Positions 22,481 to 30,603 of a DNA stretch of 64,000 nucleotides are shown here, piece by piece (within the stretch, counting starts at the first letter, position 1; each line of letters opens with the position of its first letter). Both the position numbers and the translations under genes were made by a program. The notes below the pieces were generated by a model that saw only the letters and a list, made by a program, of their open reading frames with translations, did not search any database and was not told the origin of the DNA. The stretch comes from Planctomycetes bacterium ADurb.Bin069 (GTDB lineage: Bacteria; Planctomycetota; UBA8108; UBA8890; UBA8898): assembly GCA_002070955.1 (NCBI GenBank), contig MWEK01000006.1, positions 102,325 to 166,324 on the forward strand, written 5' to 3'.

Positions 22481-23416
22481 ATGCTGCGGTGCCTTAGGAT
22501 CGTCGACCAGAAGCTGGTGGAATGCGGCCCCGCCGACGGGCAGGTGTTCGTCTATATCAACCCGACCGATACCGAGCGCCGCGAGCTGGTCGATGTCTAC
22601 AACATCGACGAACATACCCTGCAGTCCTCGCTGGACCCCGACGAACTGGCGCGCATCGAGGAGGAGCCTGATCACACGGCGCTGGTTTTCAAGCGCCCGA
22701 AGCGCTACGCGGCCGAAGACCGGTTCCACTTCAAGATTCACTCCGTGGGCGCCTTCCTGTACGACCAGCGCCTGATCGTCGTCGAGGCCGAGGATCTGCC
22801 GCTTTTCGATGGGAAGGCCTTCGCTCGCATCCAGGGTTTGCGGGACCTGGTCCTCAAGCTGATCTACCGCAGCGTCGTCCACTTCACCGAGCACTTGCGC
22901 GTCATCAACACCATTTCCGAGGAGATCGAGGCGCAGATCACCACCTCGATGGAGAACCGCAGCCTGATCCACCTGTTCATGCTGGAGAAAAGCCTGGTCT
23001 ACTACCTCAACGCGATCCAAGCCAACGGCGTCCTCATCGAACGGGTGCGCATCAACGCCAACAACCCCGCGGCGCGGGGTTTCTGCAAGGAGGATGTGGA
23101 GTTCATCGACGATTTGGCCATCGAGAACAAGCAGTGCTACGAGCAGACCCGCATCTACTCCGACATTCTGGCCGGCATGATGGATGCGCGGGCCTCGATC
23201 GTCAACAACAACCTCAACCTCAGGATGCGCACTCTCACCATCCTGATGCTCGCGGTCATGTGGCCGCCGCTCGTGTGCGGTTTCTTATCCATGAATGTGA
23301 GACTCCCCGTGGCGCAGCATGAGGGGCTCGGGCCGTTCTTCGGGGTCATCCTGGGGACGCTCGGCCCTATCGTGGCGGGTCTGCTCTGGTGGTGGTGGAA
23401 GCGGTGGCGGACGTGA
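22481..23416 (+). CDS. CorA-family divalent cation channel with SMN in place of GMN
   Basis: A 312-residue CorA/ZntB-type inner-membrane channel. Residues 1 to about 245 form the cytosolic alpha/beta funnel and long stalk helix (ARASIVNNNLNLRMRTLTI precedes the first helix). The two C-terminal helices are at about 250-270 and 285-305, ending in a basic KRW tail, as in pentameric CorA proteins. In classic CorA the loop after the first helix begins G-M-N and forms the Mg2+ selectivity ring; here it reads CGFLSMNVRLP, with serine instead of glycine. A downstream acidic loop (QHEGLG) is shorter than the usual MPEL. Substrate could be Mg2+, Co2+, Zn2+ or another ion. The start at 22481 is preferred because the upstream 22 residues are arginine-rich and unlike the family. 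Confidence 0.88.
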   Translation: MLRCLRIVDQKLVECGPADGQVFVYINPTDTERRELVDVYNIDEHTLQSSLDPDELARIEEEPDHTALVFKRPKRYAAEDRFHFKIHSVGAFLYDQRLIVVEAEDLPLFDGKAFARIQGLRDLVLKLIYRSVVHFTEHLRVINTISEEIEAQITTSMENRSLIHLFMLEKSLVYYLNAIQANGVLIERVRINANNPAARGFCKEDVEFIDDLAIENKQCYEQTRIYSDILAGMMDARASIVNNNLNLRMRTLTILMLAVMWPPLVCGFLSMNVRLPVAQHEGLGPFFGVILGTLGPIVAGLLWWWWKRWRT

Positions 23417-23466
23417 ACGCCTCGGGCGCTCGCCGCGCAACCGGCCGGCGCCGCCGGTCGCAATGA

Positions 23467-24348
23467 TCATGCGACGCGGCGCGCGGCCGTCCAGAGCTCC
23501 CAGGCGTAGCCGGCCGCGTAGGCGACGTCGGCCGTGAGGCGCACGATCCTGCAGCCCAGCAGGTCCAGATAGAGGCGGCCGGCGTACCTGAGGGCGCGGA
23601 ACCAGCGCGGGCGCCGCGGCGCAAACGCCCCGCCGCGCAGACCCTCGGCCCCGTCCGTAAGCTCGTAGATGCGCTCAGGGTGCGTGCGCTGCGCGAAGGC
23701 GCTCCCGCGGCCGTTCCTGAAGTACAGCCGCGCGATGGAGCCCAGGTCCTCGGGAAGCGGATGACTGATCCAGGCGCCGGCGGCGATCGTGACGCGGTAG
23801 CCCGCGCGGCGGAACTTGTGGCGCAGGAGGGGATCGAGGCCGCGGATCAGGTCTTCGTCTTCTCCGCCGAGGGCGAGAAAGACATCGCGCCGCATCGCCA
23901 TGCACGGATGCTGCGCCATGTCGGAATCGATCGTCGCGCCGACGAGGGGGAAGAACCGCCGCGGCACTTCCCGGACCGCGAGGCGCTGGAAGGCCGAGGC
24001 GCGCGGCCCCGGCAGGGTGCTCGCACCCGCGATGCCGATGGAGTGATCGGCCTGCATGGCGGCCAGCAGGCGCTCGAAGGTTTCGGCCTGGTGCAGCTCG
24101 GTGTCATCGTCGAGGGTGATGAGAAAGACCCCGCGCGCGAGGCGGGCCGCCCGGTTGATCGCGCGGCCCTGCCGGTCGTCGCCGATGACCTCGATGAGCT
24201 CGAAGTCGCGGAAGCTCTGGCGAGCCAGGTCCGCCTCCACGCGCGCGAGCCGCCCGTCGCGGTCGCCCGCTCGCGTGGGGATCACCACGCTTGCCGCGGG
24301 GCGGGCCGAAGCGCCGTCGGCCGGAAACCTCCGCACTCTGATGGCCAT
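23467..24348 (-). CDS. Glycosyltransferase, family 2 (GT-A fold)
   Basis: A 293-residue nucleotide-sugar transferase. The GT-A fold is shown by ASVVIPTRAGDRDGRL at the first strand, then FELIEVIGDDRQGRAINRAA, and the DxD-type metal site in FLITLDDDTELHQAE. Later segments (CMAMRRDVFLALGG, GEDEDLIRGLDPLL) match the acceptor region of family 2. No membrane helix is evident. The start at 24348 follows GGGAGCG on the minus strand; the longer frame to 24435 lacks a ribosome site. It is convergent with the CorA-like gene and divergent from asparagine synthetase. The product may be a cell-surface glycan; the sugar is unknown. Confidence 0.82.
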   Translation of the reverse strand: MAIRVRRFPADGASARPAASVVIPTRAGDRDGRLARVEADLARQSFRDFELIEVIGDDRQGRAINRAARLARGVFLITLDDDTELHQAETFERLLAAMQADHSIGIAGASTLPGPRASAFQRLAVREVPRRFFPLVGATIDSDMAQHPCMAMRRDVFLALGGEDEDLIRGLDPLLRHKFRRAGYRVTIAAGAWISHPLPEDLGSIARLYFRNGRGSAFAQRTHPERIYELTDGAEGLRGGAFAPRRPRWFRALRYAGRLYLDLLGCRIVRLTADVAYAAGYAWELWTAARRVA

Positions 24349-24538
24349 ATCGCTCCCTGGGCCGCCGCGGAGCCGCCCGCCGGCCCCGTGTCCGTGCCAG
24401 GCGCCTAGGATGTCACGGAGGCCGGCGCGCGGCAAGCGTCCCGCGACGCAGGCGCGCGGGGAAGAGCGCGCGGCGTCCTCGCCCGACGGCGGGGAGGCGC
24501 GGCCGGCTTCCGCTCTGGCCGCGCTCCGCGAACCGTTC

Positions 24539-24544
24539 CATAAT
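24539..24544 (+). promoter_or_regulatory. -10 element just upstream of asparagine synthetase
   Basis: CATAAT at 24539-24544 ends seven bases before the ATG at 24552, so transcription would begin at the start codon. No ribosome site is present. The -35 region (TGGCCG at 24516-24521, 17-base spacer) is weak. Confidence 0.4.
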
Positions 24545-24551
24545 AGGCGCC

Positions 24552-26492
24552 ATGTGCGGCATCTACGGCGAGCGCTCTCTGGAGGAAGCGCCGGTCGACC
24601 GCGGGCGCGTTGCCGCGCTCACGAGGCTGCTCGCGCACCGCGGGCCTGACGAGGAGGGCTTCTTCTTCGGCCCCGGCGTGGCGCTCGGCCACCGGCGGCT
24701 CCGCGTCATCGATCTTGCGGCCGGCAGGCAGCCCATCGCCAACGAGGACGGAACCCGCGCCATCATCCACGATGGCCGGGTCTACAACTTCGGCGAACTG
24801 CGCGCGAGCCTCGCGGCCCGCGGTCATGTCTTCACGACCCGGACCGACGCGGAAGTCATCCTGCACCTTTACGAGGAGGCCGGCGAGGAGGCCCCTTGTC
24901 ACCTCAACGGAGCCTTCGCCTTCGCGATCTGGGACGGCCCGGCGCGGCGGCTCTTTTTCGCGCGCGACCGGCTGGGGGAAAAACCGCTCTACCTCCGCCG
25001 CCTCGGGTCGGCGTTGCACCTTGCCTCGGAGATCGCGCCGCTGCGGGCCCTGGCTCCGGCGGAGATCGATCCGGCGGCGCTTGACGACTTCCTGACGTAC
25101 GGCTACGTGCCGTGCAACCGGACGATCTGGCGGGGCATCGAGCAGCTTCCGCCCGGCGCGTGGGGCAGTTTCGACGCGCGCGGGCTCACGACGGGGCGCT
25201 ACTGGGACCTGCCCCGGGAGACGCGTCCCTGCGACGAGGCCGCGTGGCTCGAGGAACTGCGCGCGCTGCTGGACGATGCCGTCGGGATCCGCCTGGCCGG
25301 CGAGGTCCCGGTCGGCGCGTTCCTGAGCGGCGGCATCGACTCCAGCACCGTGGTGGGTTTCATGCGGCGCCGCGGCCCGGTGCGCGCCTTCAGCATCGGT
25401 TTTCCCGCCGGCGCGGGGGACGAGACGGACGACGCGCGCCGCGTGGCGGGCTTCTTCGGGTGCGAGCACAGGGTCGCGGCGCTGGAGTCCCCGAAGGAAG
25501 ACGATATCGTTCAAGCCGTCGCGGCCCTCGGAGAGCCTTTCGCCGACCACTCAATGCTGCCATCGCTGCTGGTCGCGCGCATGGCCGCGCGGGAGGTCAA
25601 GGTGGCGCTGTCGGGCGACGGCGCCGACGAGCTCTTCGGCGGCTACCAGTGGCTCACGATCACGCTCAGACAATTCGCGCGCCCGGCGTTGGCGCGGCGC
25701 GCCGCGGTCGCGGCGGGCGGGGCGCTCGAACGTCTCTGCGCCCCCTCCCCGCGGGGTGTCTCGCTGCCGGCGCGTGTCTGTCGCTACGCGCGCGATGCCC
25801 GCGCCGGGCTGCTTGGCGCGTTCCTGCGCCGGCGCAGCATTTTCGCTCCGGAGCTCAAGCGCCTGGCCTACGGGGACGCCTTTCTCGCCGAGATCGAGGC
25901 CGGCGAGGGACCGTCGCTGCACCGGCTGGCGCGGGCGTCGCGCGGGACGCCCGGCGAGCTTCTCGATCTCGATCTGCGGCACTACCTTCCCGGGGACATC
26001 CTCGTCAAGACGGATCGGACCGGTATGTACCACGGCCTGGAGGTCCGCGCGCCGTTCCTCGACCACCGCGTCGTCGAGCATGTCGCGGCGCTCGCGCCCG
26101 AGCTTCGCTGCGGCCGCGGTCCCAAGCACATGCTGAAGGCGGCGGTGCGGGACCTCCTTCCCGCCGCGGTGCTTGCCAAACGCAAGCAGGGCTTCGGCCT
26201 GCCGCTCGGGCGCTGTTTGGGGGGCGGCTTCTGGGACTTCGCCAGGGAAGCCGTCCTCGCCAACCCCATGCTCGCGGAGGGGTATCTCGACCGGCGGAAG
26301 ATCGAGGCCCTTTTTGCCGCTCAACGCTCGGGCCGCGAGGACTGGGGCAACCAGCTCTGGGCCCTGCTGGTCCTCAGCCTGTGGCGCCGGCGGGTCGCCG
26401 GCGGCAGGGCGGAGCCCGCCTGCCAACCGCTTGCCGGACAAGCACTTGGTTGGCAACCCCCTCCGCGACCCTGTACGATGGATACATTATAA
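24552..26492 (+). CDS. asnB: Asparagine synthetase (glutamine-hydrolysing)
   Basis: A 646-residue enzyme that makes asparagine from aspartate, ATP and glutamine. The start is fixed by the catalytic N-terminal cysteine in MCGIYGERS, exposed after methionine removal. Residues 1 to about 200 are the glutaminase domain (GHRRLRVIDLAAGRQPIANE, NGAFAFAIWD). Residues about 225-600 are the synthetase domain with the ATP-pyrophosphatase loop in LSGGIDSSTVV and the conserved ALSGDGADELFGGYQW. The family usually ends near 600-630; here the last 35 residues are Pro/Gln-rich and encode a palindromic DNA element (26421-26455). It appears monocistronic and possibly leaderless. Relatives act in amino-acid synthesis or in modifying capsule and peptide products; context does not decide. 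Confidence 0.92.
   Translation: MCGIYGERSLEEAPVDRGRVAALTRLLAHRGPDEEGFFFGPGVALGHRRLRVIDLAAGRQPIANEDGTRAIIHDGRVYNFGELRASLAARGHVFTTRTDAEVILHLYEEAGEEAPCHLNGAFAFAIWDGPARRLFFARDRLGEKPLYLRRLGSALHLASEIAPLRALAPAEIDPAALDDFLTYGYVPCNRTIWRGIEQLPPGAWGSFDARGLTTGRYWDLPRETRPCDEAAWLEELRALLDDAVGIRLAGEVPVGAFLSGGIDSSTVVGFMRRRGPVRAFSIGFPAGAGDETDDARRVAGFFGCEHRVAALESPKEDDIVQAVAALGEPFADHSMLPSLLVARMAAREVKVALSGDGADELFGGYQWLTITLRQFARPALARRAAVAAGGALERLCAPSPRGVSLPARVCRYARDARAGLLGAFLRRRSIFAPELKRLAYGDAFLAEIEAGEGPSLHRLARASRGTPGELLDLDLRHYLPGDILVKTDRTGMYHGLEVRAPFLDHRVVEHVAALAPELRCGRGPKHMLKAAVRDLLPAAVLAKRKQGFGLPLGRCLGGGFWDFAREAVLANPMLAEGYLDRRKIEALFAAQRSGREDWGNQLWALLVLSLWRRRVAGGRAEPACQPLAGQALGWQPPPRPCTMDTL
26421..26455. repeat. 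Nested palindrome in the 3' end of asnB
   Basis: TGCCAACC at 26421-26428 is the exact reverse complement of GGTTGGCA at 26448-26455, and inside it GCTTG and CAAGC pair around CCGGA. The result is a small two-tier hairpin. It overlaps the -35 box of the next gene's promoter. Confidence 0.55.
26450..26479 (+). promoter_or_regulatory. Promoter of the PKD/cohesin-like/dockerin gene
   Basis: TTGGCA at 26450-26455 and TACGAT at 26474-26479 with an 18-base spacer, inside the last codons of asnB. The GTG start at 26546 follows AAGGAGGA at 26533-26540. Confidence 0.5.
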
Positions 26493-26545
26493 GCGTGGTT
26501 CGTACCCCTCGCGCGGAGCCCCGCGCGTTCAGAAGGAGGATCTAA

Positions 26546-28588
26546 GTGTCGCTGCGGAACAGCATCATGCTCGGCGTGTGGCTTGCCTGCGTGTGCGCGT
26601 GTGCCGGCGAGCTCAATCCGCCCGTACAGGTGGGCGCCGATCTAGGTTCCATCGAGAGCGCGGCGTTTATCATCGATCCCAGCGGGAACCCGACCGCGGC
26701 CGTGACGGCGGGCGGCAGACTGTACTACCTGCGCGGCCAGGACGGTTTCGCGACGGCGCTCGATGTCGGCGGGGCGGATCCGGCCTGGAAGACCGGACCC
26801 GCCCTGGCGATGAACTCCGCCGGGGTCACCTACCTCGCGTGCTGGGCGCGCACCGGGCGGGAAACCTACGAGGTGGCCTGGACGTCCAACCCGGGCGGGC
26901 TCTTCAAGGCGCCGTCGTACATCGCCGGCAGCGCGACCGCGCGGCCTTGCCCCCTGACCGTCGCTCTCGTGAGGAGCGGCGCCGTCGTCGGCTGGTCCAC
27001 GGCCGAAGGCGCCGTTTTCGTGTCATTCGGAGGCGGGACGGCCGCGTCCATTGCGGCGGGCGACCAGGCGGCGTTCGCCGTCGATCGCAGCGATGTCCTG
27101 CACGCCGTCTACGTCCGCGGGGGCGACATCTTCTACCGCAACAACGCCGGCGGCGATTTCCAAGGCGCCGAGCGGCAGGTCACGCACACGGAGCACGCGG
27201 ATTCCGCCCCCGCCATCGCCGTCGCCGCGGACGGCCTCCCGTTCGTGCTCTACCGGACCGACGAAAACGGCGTCAGATTCCTGCGCCTGACGGGCGGCGC
27301 TTTCACGACGCACCGGATGGTCGCGGTGGGCGCGCCCGCGTGGCGGTCGGCCGCGCTTGGGATGATGCCGGGGGACGCGGGCTGTCTGATCCTGTACGCC
27401 GCGGGCGGCGCCGTGTACTGCGAGACCGGCGGCACGGAGCTTGTCGCGGGAACGAAGCGCTGGCTCTGGAGCCTGGCGGGCGCCGAGGAGGCGCTGGGCG
27501 CCCACGCGGATGCGTTCGCGCACTTGCACGCGATCGTGCTGCAGGCGGGCGCGCTCCTGTACCGGAACGATGCACAGCCGCCCGTCGCCGCCTTCGAGGC
27601 GACGCCCCGCGACGGCGAAATACCGCTCTCCGTCCAGTTTGAGAGCCGCGCCGAGGGCCACGTGCTCCTGCATCGGTGGGAGTTCGGCGATGGAGAACGC
27701 TCGACCGCGGCCAATCCCGTTCACACCTACGCGGCAATCGGACGCTACACGGTGACCCTCACGGTCATCGGCGCGGCGGGCGCCTCCGACCGGAGGGTCG
27801 AGACCGGGTGCATTGTCGTCGGGCCCAAGCGCTTCCACCTGCGGATTCCGGACCTGGTGATCTACGATGACCAGCGCGTCGTGACGGTGCCGATCAAGGC
27901 CACCAGCGACACGCCGGTGCTGGGTTTCACCTTGGCGGGCCGTATCGACACGACCGCGATGGAGTTGCTGCCCGGCGAGACCTTCTTCGATCTCTCCTCG
28001 ACGGTGACGCGGTTCCTGGAGGCCGAATTCGTGGCCCCTTCCCAGGATCCCGCCGCGGGGACCTTCATCGCCGGCGTCATTTTCGATATCTTCATGCCGA
28101 TCACGGGCAAGGCCATGCCGCCCTGCCGGAACGTGAACATCGCGAATATCGTCGTGCGGATCACGGGCGCGCCGGCCCATCGCCGGACCTTTCCACTCGC
28201 GCTCGAGAGCGGCGTGTGGGATCCGCCCACCTTGAACGCTTTCACCGTGCAGGGATCGACGACGGTGTATCCGGAGCTGCACCCGGGGTCGATCACCGTG
28301 ATCCGGCGCGCGGAGGAGGACTTGGGCCGCACGTTTCTGCGGGGCGATGTCAATGACGACGGGAAGATCGGAGTGGGTGATGCGATCGTGCTTCTCGGCT
28401 ATCTCTTCGCCAGGGGATCGGCGCCGGCCTGCCCCGATGCCGCCGACGTCGACGATAACGGCAAGCTCGACATCGGCGATGCCATCGCCCTCCTGAGCAC
28501 GCAGTTTTCAGGGACCCTGTCGCCGGCCCCGCCTTACCCGGCGCCCGGCCTCGATCCGACTCCCGATACCCTGCCTCTCTGCCGCTAG
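26546..28588 (+). CDS. Secreted PKD-, cohesin-like- and dockerin-domain protein
   Basis: A 680-residue exported protein starting at GTG behind AAGGAGGA. Residues 1-21 are a signal peptide rich in cysteine (LGVWLACVCACAGE). Residues about 25-340 repeat short beta motifs (for example DVLHAVYVRGGDIFYRNN), suggesting a propeller-like domain. Residues about 350-425 form a PKD domain (SVQFESRAEGHVLLHRWEFG, then ANPVHTYAAIGRYTVTLTV). Residues about 430-590 look cohesin-like (VPIKATSDTPVLGFTLAGRI). Residues about 593-655 carry two dockerin-type calcium loops, GDVNDDGKIGVGDAI and ADVDDNGKLDIGDAI, and the tail ends PGLDPTPDTLPLC. The role is probably cell-surface or extracellular binding; carrying both cohesin-like and dockerin modules suggests it could link neighbours into a complex. 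The cohesin assignment is from pattern only. Confidence 0.75.
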   Translation: MSLRNSIMLGVWLACVCACAGELNPPVQVGADLGSIESAAFIIDPSGNPTAAVTAGGRLYYLRGQDGFATALDVGGADPAWKTGPALAMNSAGVTYLACWARTGRETYEVAWTSNPGGLFKAPSYIAGSATARPCPLTVALVRSGAVVGWSTAEGAVFVSFGGGTAASIAAGDQAAFAVDRSDVLHAVYVRGGDIFYRNNAGGDFQGAERQVTHTEHADSAPAIAVAADGLPFVLYRTDENGVRFLRLTGGAFTTHRMVAVGAPAWRSAALGMMPGDAGCLILYAAGGAVYCETGGTELVAGTKRWLWSLAGAEEALGAHADAFAHLHAIVLQAGALLYRNDAQPPVAAFEATPRDGEIPLSVQFESRAEGHVLLHRWEFGDGERSTAANPVHTYAAIGRYTVTLTVIGAAGASDRRVETGCIVVGPKRFHLRIPDLVIYDDQRVVTVPIKATSDTPVLGFTLAGRIDTTAMELLPGETFFDLSSTVTRFLEAEFVAPSQDPAAGTFIAGVIFDIFMPITGKAMPPCRNVNIANIVVRITGAPAHRRTFPLALESGVWDPPTLNAFTVQGSTTVYPELHPGSITVIRRAEEDLGRTFLRGDVNDDGKIGVGDAIVLLGYLFARGSAPACPDAADVDDNGKLDIGDAIALLSTQFSGTLSPAPPYPAPGLDPTPDTLPLCR

Positions 28589-28632
28589 CCGGCGCGGGCC
28601 TCGGTGCGGGGATCGAACTCCGCAGCCCTCGA

Positions 28633-28661
28633 TTGACCGCCGCCGGGCACCCGAGTAAGAT
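28633..28661 (+). promoter_or_regulatory. Promoter of the sodium:solute symporter gene
   Basis: TTGACC at 28633-28638 and TAAGAT at 28656-28661 with a 17-base spacer, the best promoter match in the window. The leader is about 78 bases to the ATG at 28746, which follows AAAGGAAGG. Confidence 0.65.
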
Positions 28662-28745
28662 CAGGCCCCGTGGATATGCGGGCGGACTCTCTCACTCGTC
28701 CGCCGCGAGGACGGCGGCCGCCCGTTCCCACGGAAAGGAAGGCGC

Positions 28746-30509
28746 ATGACGGCATTGCACCTGGTGGACTGGATCGTCATCCTGGGCTACTTCGCCATCG
28801 TCTTCGGCTTCGCGTGGTGGGCGTTCCTCAAGGAGCGGCAGTCACAGACGACCACCGAGTACTTCCTCGCCGGACGCAACTTGGGCTGGTGGATTATCGG
28901 CGCGGCGGTGTTCTCGTCGAACATCGGCTCCGAGCACCTCGTCGGCCTGGCCGGGTCGGGCGCCACCGACGGCGTCGCCATGGCCCACTTCGAGCTCCAT
29001 GCGTGGTGTCTGCTGGTCCTGGCCTGGGTCATGGTGCCTTTCTACATGCGCTCGAAGGTCTTCACCATGCCGGAGTTCCTGGAGCGGCGGTTCTCGCCCG
29101 TCAACCGCACCGTGCTCTCGCTGATCTCGCTGGTGGCGTACGTGCTGACGAAACTTGCCGTGGGCATTTTCGCCGGCGGCATGGTTTTCGCGGTGCTGAT
29201 TCCCGACGTGTCTTTCATGGGGCTGGACAGCTTCTGGATCGGCTCCATCCTGGTGATCGTCCTGACGGGGGTCTACACGATCATGGGCGGCATGCGGGCG
29301 GTCGCCTACACCTCCGCGATCCAGACGGTGATCCTGGTCCTCGGCTCGGGCTGCGTCACCTACTTCGGCCTGAAAGAGTTGGGGGGCTGGGGCGCGCTGC
29401 GCGAGTGGGCCGGCTCGGAGATGTTCAATCTGTGGAAGCCGCTCGTCCCCGAGGGGGTCAGCGCCACCTGGGCGCCGGTCAAGGAGCCGGCGCGCATGGC
29501 CTGGTACTTCAACGACAACTACCCCTGGATCGGCATGCTCTTCTGCGCGCCGATCATCGGCTTGTGGTACTGGTGCACGGACCAGTACATCGTGCAGCGC
29601 GTGCTCGGCGCCCAGAACGAGCAGGACGCGCGCCGGGGATCGATCTGCTCGGCGGCGCTGAAGCTGCTTCCGGTGTTCATTTTCATTATCCCCGGCATGA
29701 TCGCCTTCGCCCTGGCCAAGAGCGGACAGAGCCCCGAGTTGCAGCAGGCCTTTCTCGACGAGCAAGGCCTGATCATCCGCGACAACGCCCAACAGGCCTT
29801 TCCCATGCTGGTGGCCAAGGTGCTGCCGATCGGCATCCGCGGAGTCGTCGTTGCCGGCCTGCTGGCCGCGCTGATGAGCTCCCTGGCGGGGGCGTTCAAC
29901 GCCTCGGCGGCGCTCTTCACCATCGACTTCTACTCAAAGCTGCGGCCCCAGGCGCCCCAGAAGCAGGTCGTCTGGATCGGCCGCGTGGCGACCGCCGCCA
30001 TGGTGCTCATCGGCCTTGCCTGGATTCCCGTGATCAAGGGCGGCAAGGGGTTGTACGACTACCTTCAGACCGTTCAGGCTTACCTGGCCCCGCCGATCTT
30101 CGTCGTTTTCTTCCTGGGCGTCTTCAGCAAGCGGCTCAATGCCAAGGGGTGCCTGTGGGCGCTGATCGTCGGTTTCGTTCTGGGGCTCTTCAGGCTGGCC
30201 GTGGATACCCCGGTCAAGCTCAGCAAGGAGGGCTTCGCCTATCCTGAGGGTTCGTTCCTCTGGATCGTCAATAACATGTATTTCCAGTACTACAGCCTGG
30301 TCATCTTCCTGGTGTGCATCGGGGTCATGGTGGCCGTGAGCCGCTTGACGGCGGCGCCCGCCTACGACCGGATCAACGGTCTGACCTACGGCACGCTGAC
30401 GGAAGAAGACCGCAGGGCGTCGCGCGCTTCTTGGAACCGGTGGGACGTCATCGCGTCGTGCGCGGTGCTTGCGGCGATTCTGGCGGCGTACCTGTACTTC
30501 CGCGGCTGA
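28746..30509 (+). CDS. Sodium:solute symporter (SSS family, sugar transporter-like)
   Basis: A 587-residue inner-membrane Na+-coupled symporter with the 13-14 helices expected for the SSS (SGLT) family. Diagnostic segments include TEYFLAGRNLGWWIIGAAVF, SSNIGSEHLVGLAGSGAT in the first unwound helix, GGMRAVAYTSAIQTVIL, and YWCTDQYIVQRVLGAQNEQ. The last is typical of the sodium/glucose (vSGLT) branch rather than the proline or pantothenate branches. It stands alone inside the dockerin locus with its own promoter, so it may bring in sugars released by the secreted proteins nearby. The sugar preference is inferred from branch resemblance only. A GC-rich hairpin follows at 30540. Confidence 0.88.
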   Translation: MTALHLVDWIVILGYFAIVFGFAWWAFLKERQSQTTTEYFLAGRNLGWWIIGAAVFSSNIGSEHLVGLAGSGATDGVAMAHFELHAWCLLVLAWVMVPFYMRSKVFTMPEFLERRFSPVNRTVLSLISLVAYVLTKLAVGIFAGGMVFAVLIPDVSFMGLDSFWIGSILVIVLTGVYTIMGGMRAVAYTSAIQTVILVLGSGCVTYFGLKELGGWGALREWAGSEMFNLWKPLVPEGVSATWAPVKEPARMAWYFNDNYPWIGMLFCAPIIGLWYWCTDQYIVQRVLGAQNEQDARRGSICSAALKLLPVFIFIIPGMIAFALAKSGQSPELQQAFLDEQGLIIRDNAQQAFPMLVAKVLPIGIRGVVVAGLLAALMSSLAGAFNASAALFTIDFYSKLRPQAPQKQVVWIGRVATAAMVLIGLAWIPVIKGGKGLYDYLQTVQAYLAPPIFVVFFLGVFSKRLNAKGCLWALIVGFVLGLFRLAVDTPVKLSKEGFAYPEGSFLWIVNNMYFQYYSLVIFLVCIGVMVAVSRLTAAPAYDRINGLTYGTLTEEDRRASRASWNRWDVIASCAVLAAILAAYLYFRG

Positions 30510-30539
30510 CCGGGCGGCGCGGCGCTTCCCGAAAACAAG

Positions 30540-30574
30540 GGGGCCCGGCCCGCGGCAAGCGCGGGCCGGGCCCC
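30540..30574 (-). terminator. Long GC-rich terminator hairpin after the first concanavalin/dockerin paralogue
   Basis: A perfect 14-base stem: arms 30540-30553 and 30561-30574 (core GGGCCCGGCCCGC), 7-base loop. On the minus strand it is followed by the T-rich run TTGTTTTC, which supports termination of the gene ending at 30604. It also lies after the convergent symporter gene. The same arm core recurs at 33618-33650 after the second paralogue. Confidence 0.6.
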
Positions 30575-30603
30575 GGCGAAGCGCGATCTTACGGCCGCGC
30601 TTC

